Notes: generated by a model not told the origin, from the sequence alone. A DNA stretch of 64,000 bases from Lachnospiraceae bacterium (GCA_017550165.1 JAFZQH010000013.1:27063-91062); one strand, 5' to 3'. Shown: positions 1-8,970, numbered from the stretch's first letter. Numbers and translations are program-made.

Positions 1-890
1 TCCGTTGTGAGGGCTACTGCCTGGGCGCACACGGGGATAGCGTCTTCCTTAACGCCTGAGGGGTAGCCGGTCCCGTCCCAATGCTCATGATGGAAACGGC
101 ATATATTGTAGGTATACTTTATGAACTCATTCTTATCCGACTGACTGAATATACTTATGATGTTACATCCCTGGATACAGTGGGTCTTCATGACGGCCAT
201 CTCTTCCTCCGTCATGGCCCCTTTCTTATTCAGGATCTTGGTGGAAATGACCAGCTTGCCCACGTCGTGAAGGAGGGCGGCTTCCGACATATTATTTATC
301 TTATCCTGATTCAGTCTGGCTTTCTTATCCAGCTTGGCGTACTCTTTGAGGATAAGGCGGCTGTATTCGCTGACCCTTAGCATATGGGCGGGCTTTTCCA
401 TGTTGGGATGCTTCATTATGGACATTACCGCATCCATGATATTCTCGTATTTTACGGCCTTGGGAACTTCCGCCGATACTTTGACGCTGCTCTCCAGTTT
501 CTTTCTATAGTTCTTGGCCTCCATGACCTTATTTAAGCTGTCCATGACCATCTTGGGATTTATGGGCTTAAAGAGCACGTCGGAGGCTCCCTTTCTTATA
601 AGGGAGTCTTTCTCTGAAGGATCTGCCATTCCGGTTACTATTATGACGGGGATCTCGAAGAGGAGGTTCTGGTTCTTCATCTCTGAAAGGACCTCATAGC
701 CGTTCATTTTTGGCATGACCAGGTCTAAGAATACGGCTGCAAGGTTGCGTCTGTGCCCGCGAAGGATCTTCATTGCCTGGACGCCGTTCTCGGCCTGGAG
801 GATGATGAATTCGTCGCCGAACAGTTCCGCAAGGGTCTCGCGGGTCACCTCCGCATCATCTACTATGAGTATTATGTTTCCTCCTGCCAT
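1..890 (-). CDS. response regulator with HD-GYP domain (3' end cut by window)
   Basis: Two-domain signalling protein, about 296 residues visible, C-terminus beyond the window edge. The N-terminal receiver domain shows the acidic pair at D11-D12, the phospho-acceptor Asp at about residue 56 (VFLDLVMPKMNG) and the conserved Lys in LFKPINP. It is followed by an HD-GYP domain with HDVGKL and HHEHWDGTGYP, the signature of cyclic-di-GMP phosphodiesterases. The start ATG at 890 is preceded by AGGAGGATAATA, a strong ribosome site. Family knowledge: phosphorylation of such regulators controls c-di-GMP breakdown; the partner kinase is not in the window. The HD-GYP part is the reason for the call; whether it is catalytically complete cannot be judged because the end is missing. 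Confidence 0.9.
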   Translation of the reverse strand, partial: MAGGNIILIVDDAEVTRETLAELFGDEFIILQAENGVQAMKILRGHRRNLAAVFLDLVMPKMNGYEVLSEMKNQNLLFEIPVIIVTGMADPSEKDSLIRKGASDVLFKPINPKMVMDSLNKVMEAKNYRKKLESSVKVSAEVPKAVKYENIMDAVMSIMKHPNMEKPAHMLRVSEYSRLILKEYAKLDKKARLNQDKINNMSEAALLHDVGKLVISTKILNKKGAMTEEEMAVMKTHCIQGCNIISIFSQSDKNEFIKYTYNICRFHHEHWDGTGYPSGVKEDAIPVCAQAVALTT

Positions 891-990
891 TATTATCCTC
901 CTGTTCTAGTGACGTAGTTTGTAAAAAATGTTTAACGAAACGACGCTTACAAAGGCATTGCTTTGAATATATTTTTTCATTCACTGTTTT

Positions 991-1509
991 CTATATGATG
1001 TTAAGAATAGTTGTCACGAGTTCTTCCACATTTCTATCATCCACGTATATATGATGCGTAGCTGCCCGCTCATAGCTTGGCTGCCGGGCGGTCATCATTT
1101 CGGTGATGTGGGTAAGGGTGTGGTTGTTTTTCAGGAGGGGGCGGGTTGTGTCGCCCTGTAATCTGGCGTAGATGGTTTCGGGCTTAGCGTCAAGCCAGAT
1201 CACGATGCCGCTGTTTTTCATCAGCCCGGCATTCTCGTCACGAAGGGGCGCGCCACCTCCACAGGATACCACTACTCCTTTTCTTTGGGACAGGCGTCTT
1301 AAGAGGTCCGTCTCCATGTCCCGAAAGGCTTCTTCTCCCTGTTCTGCGAAGATTTCCGATATAGCCTTGTCCTGCTCTTTCTCTATCTCGGTATCCATAT
1401 CAACATATTCTGTCTCACTCTTTTGCCCGCTGAGCTTCTTTGCCAGCACACTGCCCACCGTGCTTTTCCCGGTACCCATATAGCCTATGAGATAAATATT
1501 GCCATTCAT
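991..1509 (-). CDS. aroK: shikimate kinase
   Basis: Cytosolic kinase of 172 residues, the usual family length, that phosphorylates shikimate with ATP in the chorismate pathway. The P-loop GYMGTGKST lies at residues 9-17, followed by a YVDMDTEIE segment (the shikimate-binding Asp region), the CGGGAP loop near residue 83 and the TTRPLL lid arginine region. The start ATG at 1509 has AAAGGAAAGCG in front, a moderate ribosome site. It ends with TAG about 100 bases before the response regulator. No other aromatic-pathway gene is nearby, so the gene seems to stand alone. Bacteria often have it as aroK or aroL; the symbol is assigned by function. Confidence 0.93.
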   Translation of the reverse strand: MNGNIYLIGYMGTGKSTVGSVLAKKLSGQKSETEYVDMDTEIEKEQDKAISEIFAEQGEEAFRDMETDLLRRLSQRKGVVVSCGGGAPLRDENAGLMKNSGIVIWLDAKPETIYARLQGDTTRPLLKNNHTLTHITEMMTARQPSYERAATHHIYVDDRNVEELVTTILNII

Positions 1510-1579
1510 CGCTTTCCTTTTTTTGTTTTCCGATCGTTTTATCCTTATTATCCGCTTCTCTTTTTTTCACGCGCTGAAC

Positions 1580-2188
1580 TCAGCTCTTTATCTCTTTGAT
1601 CCGCAACTCTACAAGCTTTTTAAGGAGTGCTACGGTTCCGTCCACCCCCAGAAGATTTGAGTCGATCATGATGTCCTTTGTGTCCTTGCTGTCCCACTTG
1701 AAGTCACTGAAATAGTGATAATGGCTCTTCCTTATTTTGTCCATATGCTTGATCAGTTTCTTGGCCTGGGCCACGGTGAGGTTGTATTTGTATCTGATGG
1801 TGTTGACCCTGACCTCTAAAGGGGCATATATAAATACCCTGATGCAGTTAGGGTTATCCTTAAGCACATAGTCTGCCATACGGCCGACTATCACACAGTT
1901 CTCGTTCGTTGATACCCTCCGGATCACGTCCCGCTGAGCGATAAAGACCCGGTCGTTGGTGTCTCCGAATATGGAGTCTGTCAGAGCGTATGGGTCCAGA
2001 AAGCGGTTGATCAGCTTCTCATCCGCATTATCAAACCATTCAACACTCATGCCGCTTTCCTGTGCCGCCATCAGTATCAGGTTCTTATCATAAAAACGAA
2101 AGCCCAGTTCCTTGGCCAGCTTCTCGCCGATCTCCCGTCCCTTGCTTCCGAAATTCCTCCCTATGGTGATAGTTATATTAGGTACCAT
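1580..2188 (-). CDS. cytidylate kinase-like family protein
   Basis: About 202 residues. The N-terminal ITIGRNFGSKGREIGEKLA resembles the nucleotide-binding start of the cytidylate-kinase-like family (AAA_26), in which the classical GxxGxGKS loop is altered to a G(S/R)xGxxI form. FRFYDKNLI and the VIVGRMADYVL segment also fit. Members of this family are common in Clostridia and their substrate is mostly undetermined, so I do not call it Cmk. Two starts are possible, TTG at 2191 or ATG at 2188; the ATG is 8 bases from the GGGAGG site and is chosen. It lies 70 bases upstream of aroK and may be co-transcribed with it. Confidence 0.8.
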   Translation of the reverse strand: MVPNITITIGRNFGSKGREIGEKLAKELGFRFYDKNLILMAAQESGMSVEWFDNADEKLINRFLDPYALTDSIFGDTNDRVFIAQRDVIRRVSTNENCVIVGRMADYVLKDNPNCIRVFIYAPLEVRVNTIRYKYNLTVAQAKKLIKHMDKIRKSHYHYFSDFKWDSKDTKDIMIDSNLLGVDGTVALLKKLVELRIKEIKS

Positions 2189-2291
2189 CAATTACGCCTC
2201 CCTTTTCTACTCCAAATTGCCACGCAATTTAAGTAATTATATCATACTTATGCGAATAAAACAAATAAATCGGTAAGTTTACAATGCTATT

Positions 2292-3629
2292 TTATATCTT
2301 GGGGTCCAGTATCGGAAGAACAGTATCATCCTTTAAGAATGTACACATATAGATAGGATAGTATGTACGATCTTTATCAGTTGATATGTTATAGTTTGTA
2401 AAAATGAAGGCATCCTTAATGCCAAAATCCTTGATATTAAGGACATTATTTATGGCAGAATGAATATAATAGTCTTTACCGCTTTTAACTTCGATGGGCA
2501 GGACCCTGTTCAGGTGTTCTATTATAAAGTCCAGCTCACCAAGTTTTCTGCTTTTGTAATAGAATAGGTCAAATCCGTTTTTATATAGTTCCATTGCTAC
2601 ATAGTTTTCATATATTCCGCCATAATTGACACTTTCATCCCCATTAAGGACAGCAAACTTTGTACTGTTACCATAGACGCCTGTAAGGAGTCCAACATCA
2701 GACAGATACATTTTAAAAAGGTTGCTTTTTTCATTTTGTTTTAAAGAAAGACGTGGCTCAGAGGAATTATAGCAAGGCAGCGCTACCCCTGCTTTGATAA
2801 GCCAAAGAAAACTATCCTCTGAACGCTCAAATTTGAGCCCTTTCTTTATATCAGCGTAATTAAAACGCTTGTTTTGTTTTAAAAGCTCTGTAGGGATAAG
2901 ATCATATATTTTTTTAAGATATAGTTTCTTTTCTTCCTTTTCATATTTGGTAAAGTCTCGCTTATACTGGGTTATTATATTCTTCTGGATACGCGATACT
3001 TCATTCATATCACCGTTCTCGACATAAGAATTGACAACCTGTGGCATACCACCAACCACAAGATATCTTCGGAAATAATCCATCATCTTATCATGAACGA
3101 CCTCGGATAGAGCTTCCCTGGATTTAAAATGAACCTGCATATATGAAACAATGTCTGCTTCAACTCCGCAAGCAAATAAAAATTCAACAAAATCCAAGGG
3201 ATACATTTGCAATTCATCCATATATCCGACGGGTGCAGACCTTATATCTTTCAGTTCAATCCCTAATAGTGATCCGCTCATAATAAAACGATATCTCCCG
3301 TCATCGACCCAAAACTTGATCTTAGTGATAATATCCGGATACTCCTGTATTTCATCGATAAATATAATGGTCTTATTCTCAGTAGGTGATATGCCAGAGA
3401 CTAATGAAACATTCATCTTTAATTCATCAATGTTGTTGGAAACAGAGAATGCTTTCGTATAATCCGGGTTTTCTAAAAGATTTAGTTCAATATGATCAAC
3501 ACGACAATCAGAAAGGCATTTTCTGATTATGAATGTTTTACCAACCTGTCTGGCTCCGCTGATCAGGAGGGCGGTCTTCCCCTTTTTGATCCATTGTGTA
3601 ATTTCTTTTTCGATTGATCTGTTCAGCAA
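2292..3629 (-). CDS. AAA ATPase with DUF4143 domain
   Basis: 445 residues. The N-terminal ATPase shows Walker A GARQVGKT (about residues 25-32) and Walker B IIFIDEIQEY. The C-terminal half is DUF4143-like and ends in a nuclease-like core: GELDFIIE, then LPIEVKSGK, a PD-(D/E)xK arrangement. This family (AAA_14 plus DUF4143) is abundant and often multicopy in anaerobes; its role is unknown, with defence or mobile-element links suggested but unproven. The start is TTG at 3629, ten bases after AAGGAGG; an ATG at 3636 is out of frame. The gene is AT-richer than its neighbours and follows a 32-bp direct repeat array, which hints at horizontal acquisition. Confidence 0.85.
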   Translation of the reverse strand: MLNRSIEKEITQWIKKGKTALLISGARQVGKTFIIRKCLSDCRVDHIELNLLENPDYTKAFSVSNNIDELKMNVSLVSGISPTENKTIIFIDEIQEYPDIITKIKFWVDDGRYRFIMSGSLLGIELKDIRSAPVGYMDELQMYPLDFVEFLFACGVEADIVSYMQVHFKSREALSEVVHDKMMDYFRRYLVVGGMPQVVNSYVENGDMNEVSRIQKNIITQYKRDFTKYEKEEKKLYLKKIYDLIPTELLKQNKRFNYADIKKGLKFERSEDSFLWLIKAGVALPCYNSSEPRLSLKQNEKSNLFKMYLSDVGLLTGVYGNSTKFAVLNGDESVNYGGIYENYVAMELYKNGFDLFYYKSRKLGELDFIIEHLNRVLPIEVKSGKDYYIHSAINNVLNIKDFGIKDAFIFTNYNISTDKDRTYYPIYMCTFLKDDTVLPILDPKI

Positions 3630-3696
3630 GTGTCATGTACCTCCTTGAGAATATATCGAAGAATCAGTACTTTATAAACTTATCCTACATCGATTC

Positions 3697-3775
3697 TGCC
3701 ACTTTTGCAATAAGATTTCAGAGTTATTTGCCACTTTTGCAATGTAATTTGGGACTTATTTGCCACTTTTGCAAT
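3697..3775 (-). repeat. three direct repeats, 32-bp period
   Basis: The 15-mer TGCCACTTTTGCAAT occurs exactly three times, starting at 3697, 3729 and 3761, so the spacing is exactly 32 bases both times (about three helical turns). The intervening 17 bases of the first two units are similar, the last diverges. The array lies 68 bases upstream of the AAA/DUF4143 start and in its likely promoter region. It could be an operator array or a mark of the mobile element that brought the ATPase. Confidence 0.8.
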
Positions 3776-3837
3776 AGATTATCGCAGATGTGTTAAATAA
3801 ATTGTAGCAGTCAAGAAAAGTAGACACGAAAATTAAA

Positions 3838-3857
3838 CCCCGTGATCTCTCACGGGG
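3838..3857 (-). terminator. intrinsic terminator of the BIG2 protein gene
   Basis: Inverted repeat CCCCGTGA / TCACGGGG with a 4-base loop, followed on the minus strand by a TTTAATTTT tract. It sits 21 bases after the stop codon of the gene at 3879. Confidence 0.85.
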
Positions 3858-3878
3858 CTTTGTACTTAGTCATATGAC

Positions 3879-4943
3879 TTAGTTATGGCGGATCCTGAAG
3901 GTTATGGTTGCTTTCTTCTTGCTGCCGTCCTTTGCAGTAGCCTTAACTGTTATCAGGTCACCAAGCTGGGGGCCTATATCCTTAACATCAAGAATACACT
4001 TCTTGCCTGTCTTGTTCTTTAAAGTGGCGATCTTCTTACCTGTCTTGTTGGTGATCTCCCACTTAACGTCCTTGTTGGCTGCGCTTGCAGGAAGTACGGA
4101 TGCCGTCAATGTAGTCCATCCGTCTACGGGAAGTTCGTATATGCCGGACTCATTAGCCGCTACACTGCTGTTAATGGTGATACTGTCAACCAATACCTTC
4201 TTAACCTTAATAGTGCACTTTACGGTCTTCTTACCTACCTTAACTGAGATGGTGGTTGTACCCGGCTTCTTGGCCTTAACAAGCCCTGTCTTCTTTCCTA
4301 CAGTAGCAACCTTCTTGTTACTGCTGGACCATGATACATCCAATGTGGTGCTGGCTGAATATGATACTCCAAGCTGCTGAGTATCTCCCGGCTCAAGAAC
4401 ACCTGCGGGCTTATTGGTTATCTTTACGAATTTGGGTTTCTCATTATATACAGGATCTGGTATTGAAATGGCAACTGCGTTATTGCTTTTAGTCTTAAAT
4501 GACAGTTTACCATCAGACCTGGCTACAGTATCGCCTTCTTTCCATTCACCGGTCTTCTTATTAAACTGGGAAACCTTGAATTTCATATCTTTTGTTATGC
4601 GGTCATCTACAACCTTAATGGTGGTTCCTTCTTCATCGTCCACTACGCTGCCTTTCAGTCCGAATACCATAAAGAGTTGACGTTTGGGATTCTGGGCATG
4701 AAAATGGGCTACCATAGCCACGTTCTTGGCAGGATCCATTGCCACTCCCACATTTGTGGAGGCGATCTTCTCTTCTTCTTTCTTGTCATAGTAAGTAGTC
4801 GCCGAGATCTTAGCCTTGGAGATATTAAATGCAGCGGTATCTGCCGCCGTCATGGTATAGGCTGCAAAAGCAGTCTGAACGCATCCCACTGTCATCACAG
4901 CCGCTGTAATAACAGCCAGTAACTTCTTTCCCGGATTCTTCAT
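3879..4943 (-). CDS. secreted protein with family-specific N-terminal domain and BIG2 Ig-like domain
   Basis: 354 residues from the ATG at 4943, which has GGGGAGG seven bases upstream; a longer frame to 4982 lacks this. Residues 1-27 form a signal peptide ending AFA. Residues 28-165 form a domain shared with the genes at 5123, 8971 and 9833 (a QNP/FxL segment, then FNKKTGEW). A bacterial Ig-like group 2 domain follows (PGDTQQLGVSYSAS, WSSSNKKVATV, GLVKAKKPGTTTI), then a second, divergent Ig-like unit to the end. No catalytic residues or anchor are visible. Likely a cell-surface or released binding protein. The N-terminal domain is not one I can name. Confidence 0.8.
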   Translation of the reverse strand: MKNPGKKLLAVITAAVMTVGCVQTAFAAYTMTAADTAAFNISKAKISATTYYDKKEEEKIASTNVGVAMDPAKNVAMVAHFHAQNPKRQLFMVFGLKGSVVDDEEGTTIKVVDDRITKDMKFKVSQFNKKTGEWKEGDTVARSDGKLSFKTKSNNAVAISIPDPVYNEKPKFVKITNKPAGVLEPGDTQQLGVSYSASTTLDVSWSSSNKKVATVGKKTGLVKAKKPGTTTISVKVGKKTVKCTIKVKKVLVDSITINSSVAANESGIYELPVDGWTTLTASVLPASAANKDVKWEITNKTGKKIATLKNKTGKKCILDVKDIGPQLGDLITVKATAKDGSKKKATITFRIRHN

Positions 4944-5014
4944 TATTATTCCTCCCCTTATTAACACATCTGATATAGTCATATCACCCGTGTCATTGTT
5001 TACAATACACCTTC

Positions 5015-5044
5015 ATTATATCAATTATGGTAAAAAAATGTAAA
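5015..5044 (-). promoter_or_regulatory. sigma-A-type promoter for the 3879 gene
   Basis: Minus strand: -35 TTTACA, 18-base spacer, -10 TATAAT, giving a leader of about 65 bases before the ATG at 4943. Confidence 0.65.
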
Positions 5045-5062
5045 CACTTTTTTAAAAAAATG

Positions 5063-5102
5063 GAAAAAAAGGAGACAGAAAACTAAACAGCCCTCTGTCT
5101 CC
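5063..5102 (-). terminator. terminator of the second BIG2 protein gene
   Basis: GGAGACAGA and TCTGTCTCC pair around a 14-base loop, with a run of seven T on the minus strand after the stem. The stem and loop resemble a degenerate member of the GACAGGGGACGG palindrome family seen elsewhere in the window. The stem begins 20 bases after the stop at 5123. Confidence 0.85.
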
Positions 5103-5122
5103 TAACGCTATCAGTATGATGC

Positions 5123-6121
5123 CTAAACAACCTTTATAGTCATGGTCTTCTTAATCTTGCTGTCACCTTTTGATGTAACACGAACATTTATCACATCTCC
5201 GGATTCAGCAGTTTTTTTAATTTTAAGCTTGCACTTCTTATCGGTCTTATTAGTCAACGATGCAATCTTCTTGCCTCTCTTGTTGGTGATTTCCCACTTA
5301 ATTCCCTTGTTGGTCGCATTGGATGGAACTATAGAAGCGCGAAGTGTTGCAGTTTTTCCGGCAGATACTTCCGTTACATTGCCGGAAATATCAATATCGG
5401 TTACCTTCTTTAATACCTTTACAGAACAGGTTACCTTCTTGCCTGCTATTGTCAGTGATATTGAAGCGGTACCCTTTTTCTTGGCAGTAACAAGCCCGGT
5501 CTTTGATACACTGGCTACACCCTTGTTACTGGATTCCCATTCCCTCTTAAATGTGGAGTATGAACTGGGTGTAAGCTGCGTGATAGAAAGCTGAACCTTT
5601 TCACCGGGCTCAAGTTCAAGTTTCTTGGCAGAAAGAGTAAGCTTGCTTATTTTCTTCTTACTGGGATTATTATCCGTGATGATAATGGGGTTACGGCTCT
5701 TTACTTTGAATCTTAAGAAATCCGTAGACTTGCTTACAGAAAGCTTATCCCATACCTTATCATCTGAGTTCCACTGGAATGCTGCCACCTTTTTACTGGA
5801 CATAAAGCAAGCCACCCTAATGGATGTTCCGTCATCTGAATCAACGGAACCTTTAAGTCCGAAGATGTACTTTGTAGCCGCACTGGGATACATAGCATAA
5901 AATGTACCCAACTTGTCAGCCAAATCCGCTGTCATGGTAAGCTGAGCCTTCTTAACATCATCGTCCTCATTAACTGCTGATACGATAATGCCCTTAATAT
6001 CCAAAGCTTTAGTATCTGCCGAGGTGGGTGTATAGGCTGAAACAGTGGCCACACATCCGACCATCATAACTGCAGCCGTAACAACAGCAAGCAGCTTCTT
6101 TCCTAAATTACTCTTTTTCAT
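5123..6121 (-). CDS. secreted protein with family-specific N-terminal domain and BIG2 Ig-like domain
   Basis: 332 residues from the ATG at 6121 (GGGAGG, seven-base spacing). The signal peptide (LLAVVTAAVMMVGCVATVSA) is nearly the same as that of the 3879 protein, and the layout is the same: a domain of about 125 residues with the FYAMYP...FGLKGSV and KVWDKLSV core, a BIG2 domain (LEPGEKVQLSIT, WESSNKGVASVSKTGLVTAKKKG) and a second Ig-like unit. The two proteins are clear paralogs that have diverged. The KKTGEW motif of the others is replaced by SDDKVW. No anchor is visible, so the protein is probably released or non-covalently wall-bound. Confidence 0.8.
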   Translation of the reverse strand: MKKSNLGKKLLAVVTAAVMMVGCVATVSAYTPTSADTKALDIKGIIVSAVNEDDDVKKAQLTMTADLADKLGTFYAMYPSAATKYIFGLKGSVDSDDGTSIRVACFMSSKKVAAFQWNSDDKVWDKLSVSKSTDFLRFKVKSRNPIIITDNNPSKKKISKLTLSAKKLELEPGEKVQLSITQLTPSSYSTFKREWESSNKGVASVSKTGLVTAKKKGTASISLTIAGKKVTCSVKVLKKVTDIDISGNVTEVSAGKTATLRASIVPSNATNKGIKWEITNKRGKKIASLTNKTDKKCKLKIKKTAESGDVINVRVTSKGDSKIKKTMTIKVV

Positions 6122-6211
6122 TAATATTCCTCCCTGAGTGATCTTATTTCGTTTCAAAGGTCAAAACCTTTTTTTATTATATCAGATAATTTGATAAATT
6201 GATATACTTTT

Positions 6212-6700
6212 TTAAGATTTTTCTATCTCATCTTTTTTCTTTTTGGTAAAGACAATGCCTACAACAATGGCTCCTACCACAACAACCACTATAACCACTA
6301 TCACCACTATCGTGGTGGCATTGGCGCCTCCGCCGCCTCCGGTGTTGGTGTTTGCAGTGTTAGTTCCTGCACCGGCAGCGCTGCTGCTCTCTTCTTCTCC
6401 GGCCCCATATTCTGCCTTAGGGATTGGTTCAAGCCTTACTGAGTATAACTCATAATCATCCTCTATGAATTCTAAACCGTCTCCCCAGTCTATCTCGAAG
6501 TCTCCGTTCTCATCACCTTCTATCTCAAGGTCGCCTTCTTCATCTCCCTCTTCCTCTCCTTCTGCTTCACTTACGGAAGAGCCTGCAACAACTGATGACC
6601 CGGTAGCATCCGAGGCGAAGACAGCCTGTGGCATGGACAAGCCCATAACGATCATTACCAACAATATAGACATAAGGATCTTTCCTTTAAAAGCCCTCAT
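6212..6700 (-). CDS. small acidic exported protein with C-terminal membrane anchor
   Basis: 162 residues: a signal peptide (residues 1-29, ending VFA), a strongly acidic stretch rich in Glu, Asp and Gly (about 45-75), a Ser/Ala/Thr/Asn/Gly linker, one hydrophobic segment of about 23 residues made almost only of Val and Ile, and a KKKK tail. This is the layout of a surface protein held by a C-terminal helix. The linker contains NTNTG directly before a Gly run, which resembles a sortase sorting signal, and a class B sortase is encoded at 29233, but this match is weak. Start ATG at 6700 with AAAGGAGG upstream. No known domain. Confidence 0.75.
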   Translation of the reverse strand: MRAFKGKILMSILLVMIVMGLSMPQAVFASDATGSSVVAGSSVSEAEGEEEGDEEGDLEIEGDENGDFEIDWGDGLEFIEDDYELYSVRLEPIPKAEYGAGEEESSSAAGAGTNTANTNTGGGGGANATTIVVIVVIVVVVVGAIVVGIVFTKKKKDEIEKS

Positions 6701-6736
6701 ATGAATAATCCTCCTTTAAATGAATCACGCTATAGT

Positions 6737-6765
6737 ATTGTAACAATCTTGGGCTAAAATATCAA
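6737..6765 (-). promoter_or_regulatory. sigma-A-type promoter for the 6212 gene
   Basis: Minus strand: -35 TTGATA, 17-base spacer, -10 TACAAT, about 35 bases before the start codon. Confidence 0.7.
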
Positions 6766-6792
6766 GCATACAAAAAATGAATTGTTTATAAT

Positions 6793-6833
6793 AAAAAAAT
6801 GAGGCAGAGAATTGCTGACAATCCCCTGCCTCA
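6793..6833 (-). terminator. terminator of the transglutaminase-BIG2 gene
   Basis: TGAGGCAG pairs with CTGCCTCA around a loop that keeps the ...GAGAATT...TCCCC... pattern of the GACAGGGGACGG palindrome family; seven T follow on the minus strand. Confidence 0.85.
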
Positions 6834-6855
6834 GATTACATTCATTTATTGACTT

Positions 6856-8745
6856 TTACTTTATTGTCAAAGCCACAAACTTCTTTACACTTGCTTTTAC
6901 TCCCGAATATGCCGTGATCTTAACCTTTCCGGCGCTGACGCAGGTAACATTTCCGTTCTCGTCAACTGTCGCTTTGGTTTCATCACTTGATTTCCACTTG
7001 ATCGTTTTATCATATGCGTTATTCGGAGTAACAGATGCAGACAGCTTAAAGGTATCCCCTACGTTTAGCTTTGTAGCATTAAACTTCTTTTTCTTACCAT
7101 CTGTACCCGTAACCTTGACCTTGGAAGTATTTAACTTAACAGCCTTGGGATTATCAAGTCCCTTAAGCTTAAGGGTAACGCTCTTAACAGTCTTGGTTCC
7201 TACCTTTACATTGGCCTTGATAGTGATCTTGCCACCTTTATAGCAATATACATGGCACAAGTCATTTGCTATCAGGGTATCACTGTCAGTCTCAGAGAAG
7301 TAGGCATTCTTGCTGGTGATCTTCCACTCAATGGTGTCATACACTGCCGTTTTCTCAGGCTTAACCTTAGCTGAAAGTTCGATGGGCTCGTTAAGCTTCT
7401 TAACGTTAGTGGGTTTTGCTTTTACGGTAATGCCCGTAGGAGACTTGGGCCCCTTTATAGTGATATTGGCGCTCTTATTGCTTCCGTCCGTGGCCTTTAC
7501 CTGGATCTTAACATCGCCTGTACCGTTGCACACCAAGGTAGGATTACCTTCATACTTGGTAAGAGTCTTTAAGTTGGACTCCTTAAAATAAGCATTCTTG
7601 CTGGTAACCTTCCAGGTAAGTTGCTTATTAGTTGCATTGGAAGGAGTGATCTTTGGTGTAAGGGTAATGGAAGTGTCCTTAGCAATGCTCTTTGCACCAC
7701 TGATCTTTAACGTCTTGATCTTCGTGGGCTTAGTGGGAGTAGGAGTAGGTGTGGGTGTATCCCCACCCTTATATGCCGTTGTTGCCAATGTCGGGTACTT
7801 GAGTGTACTTCCGGCTATTCCGGCATAGTCGTCTGCAACATGAGAAACACTGAAGTTCTTTCCATCTATCTTGGTAGTGCTTCCTACAAGGAAGTAGTCT
7901 GTACGCTCTTTGCCTGAAACCACCTTACTGCTTCCCTTTACCACGGGGTCATCCCATGTAACGTCAACAGCATACCAGGCTCCATCCAGTTTGACATAGT
8001 TCCACATATGGCCTTCCGGGGTTCCATCCGGATGATATGCAGTTCCCCCTACAATTATACATTCTATGCCAAGCTTATCACATACCATCTTGAATGCTCT
8101 CGAGTAACCCTCACATACCGGGCTCTCACCTGAGAGCAATGCGCTAAGCGGTGTCCAGGGAATAGCTGTCACAGTCTTTGGATAAGACGGGTCTTTTGAT
8201 AATTTTTCTGCTGCCGCAGAATTATATACGTTGGTTGCAACCAGCTGATCATGTACATAAAGGAGCTGTTCCTTAAGATCAGTTGCGCTTTTTTTCTTGG
8301 CTCCATCTGCTAAAGCATCAACAGCTGCATTAACCTCATTAATGTCAGCGCTGAGTTTTGACTTTCGGCTTCCGGTTTGCCAATCAACATATTTCTTCCA
8401 GTTTACTATAAACTTTGTCCCGGGATCACCATAGTATGTAAACCCTGATTCCTCGCTCAACCAGAACAAATCTACATTATCTAAAAAGAAAGCATTCATA
8501 ACCCCGGTTGAGAAGCTTTTAGCTGAAATTGCGTTTGATCCGCTGGTTTCAGTTGAAGATGACGTTCCTTTCTTTAAAGCACTATCAGCATCCAACTGTT
8601 TGAAATATGATTTTTCCTTATCATTCAGCTGATTATAAAAATACCCCTCTTTGGCAAATACCTGCCCTGCAAACATAGAAAATGCCAACAGGGTTGAAAG
8701 CAATACAGTAAAAAACGCCTTACCTATCTTTCTCTTTCCATGCAT
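6856..8745 (-). CDS. secreted transglutaminase-like protein with BIG2 Ig-like domains
   Basis: 629 residues from the ATG at 8745 (AAGGAGG about ten bases upstream); a GTG at 8754 lies too close to the ribosome site. The signal peptide ends VFA. Residues about 140-280 hold a transglutaminase-like core with the expected triad: Cys in PVCEGYSRAF, His in GHMWNYVKLDG and Asp in AVDVTWDDP. Then a Thr-Pro linker (TPTPTPTPTKPT) and three Ig-like repeats, the last a clear BIG2 (KWKSSDETKATVDENGNV). Such enzymes cleave or cross-link peptides at the cell surface; the true substrate is unknown. Probably wall-associated through the Ig-like part. Confidence 0.87.
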   Translation of the reverse strand: MHGKRKIGKAFFTVLLSTLLAFSMFAGQVFAKEGYFYNQLNDKEKSYFKQLDADSALKKGTSSSTETSGSNAISAKSFSTGVMNAFFLDNVDLFWLSEESGFTYYGDPGTKFIVNWKKYVDWQTGSRKSKLSADINEVNAAVDALADGAKKKSATDLKEQLLYVHDQLVATNVYNSAAAEKLSKDPSYPKTVTAIPWTPLSALLSGESPVCEGYSRAFKMVCDKLGIECIIVGGTAYHPDGTPEGHMWNYVKLDGAWYAVDVTWDDPVVKGSSKVVSGKERTDYFLVGSTTKIDGKNFSVSHVADDYAGIAGSTLKYPTLATTAYKGGDTPTPTPTPTKPTKIKTLKISGAKSIAKDTSITLTPKITPSNATNKQLTWKVTSKNAYFKESNLKTLTKYEGNPTLVCNGTGDVKIQVKATDGSNKSANITIKGPKSPTGITVKAKPTNVKKLNEPIELSAKVKPEKTAVYDTIEWKITSKNAYFSETDSDTLIANDLCHVYCYKGGKITIKANVKVGTKTVKSVTLKLKGLDNPKAVKLNTSKVKVTGTDGKKKKFNATKLNVGDTFKLSASVTPNNAYDKTIKWKSSDETKATVDENGNVTCVSAGKVKITAYSGVKASVKKFVALTIK

Positions 8746-8812
8746 ATAATACACTCCTCCTTGCTATAAGTCATAGTACTACATCACCATGCACTTCATA
8801 AATGTATAAACA

Positions 8813-8841
8813 ATTTTACACCAAAACCCACTGTTTTTCAA
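8813..8841 (-). promoter_or_regulatory. sigma-A-type promoter for the 6856 gene
   Basis: Minus strand: -35 TTGAAA, 17-base spacer, -10 TAAAAT; the leader is about 60 bases. Confidence 0.65.
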
Positions 8842-8872
8842 CTCTAATACATGACTTTTGAACTAATTTTGA

Positions 8873-8904
8873 ACAAAAAATGTCCCGGGCAAAAGCCCGG
8901 GACA
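8873..8904 (-). terminator. terminator of secreted protein copy 1
   Basis: Perfect stem TGTCCCGGGC / GCCCGGGACA with a 4-base loop and six T downstream on the minus strand. An almost identical terminator follows copy 2 at 9742. Confidence 0.92.
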
Positions 8905-8970
8905 TTAGCCACACTTATATGCATATAAATTGAATTTAAATTATAATGCGTAATTCAGATTAACTAAATC

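Noticed and set aside
3697..3775. CRISPR-like array
   Set aside because: Repeat of 15 bases with related, not unique, 17-base intervals; too short and no cas genes.
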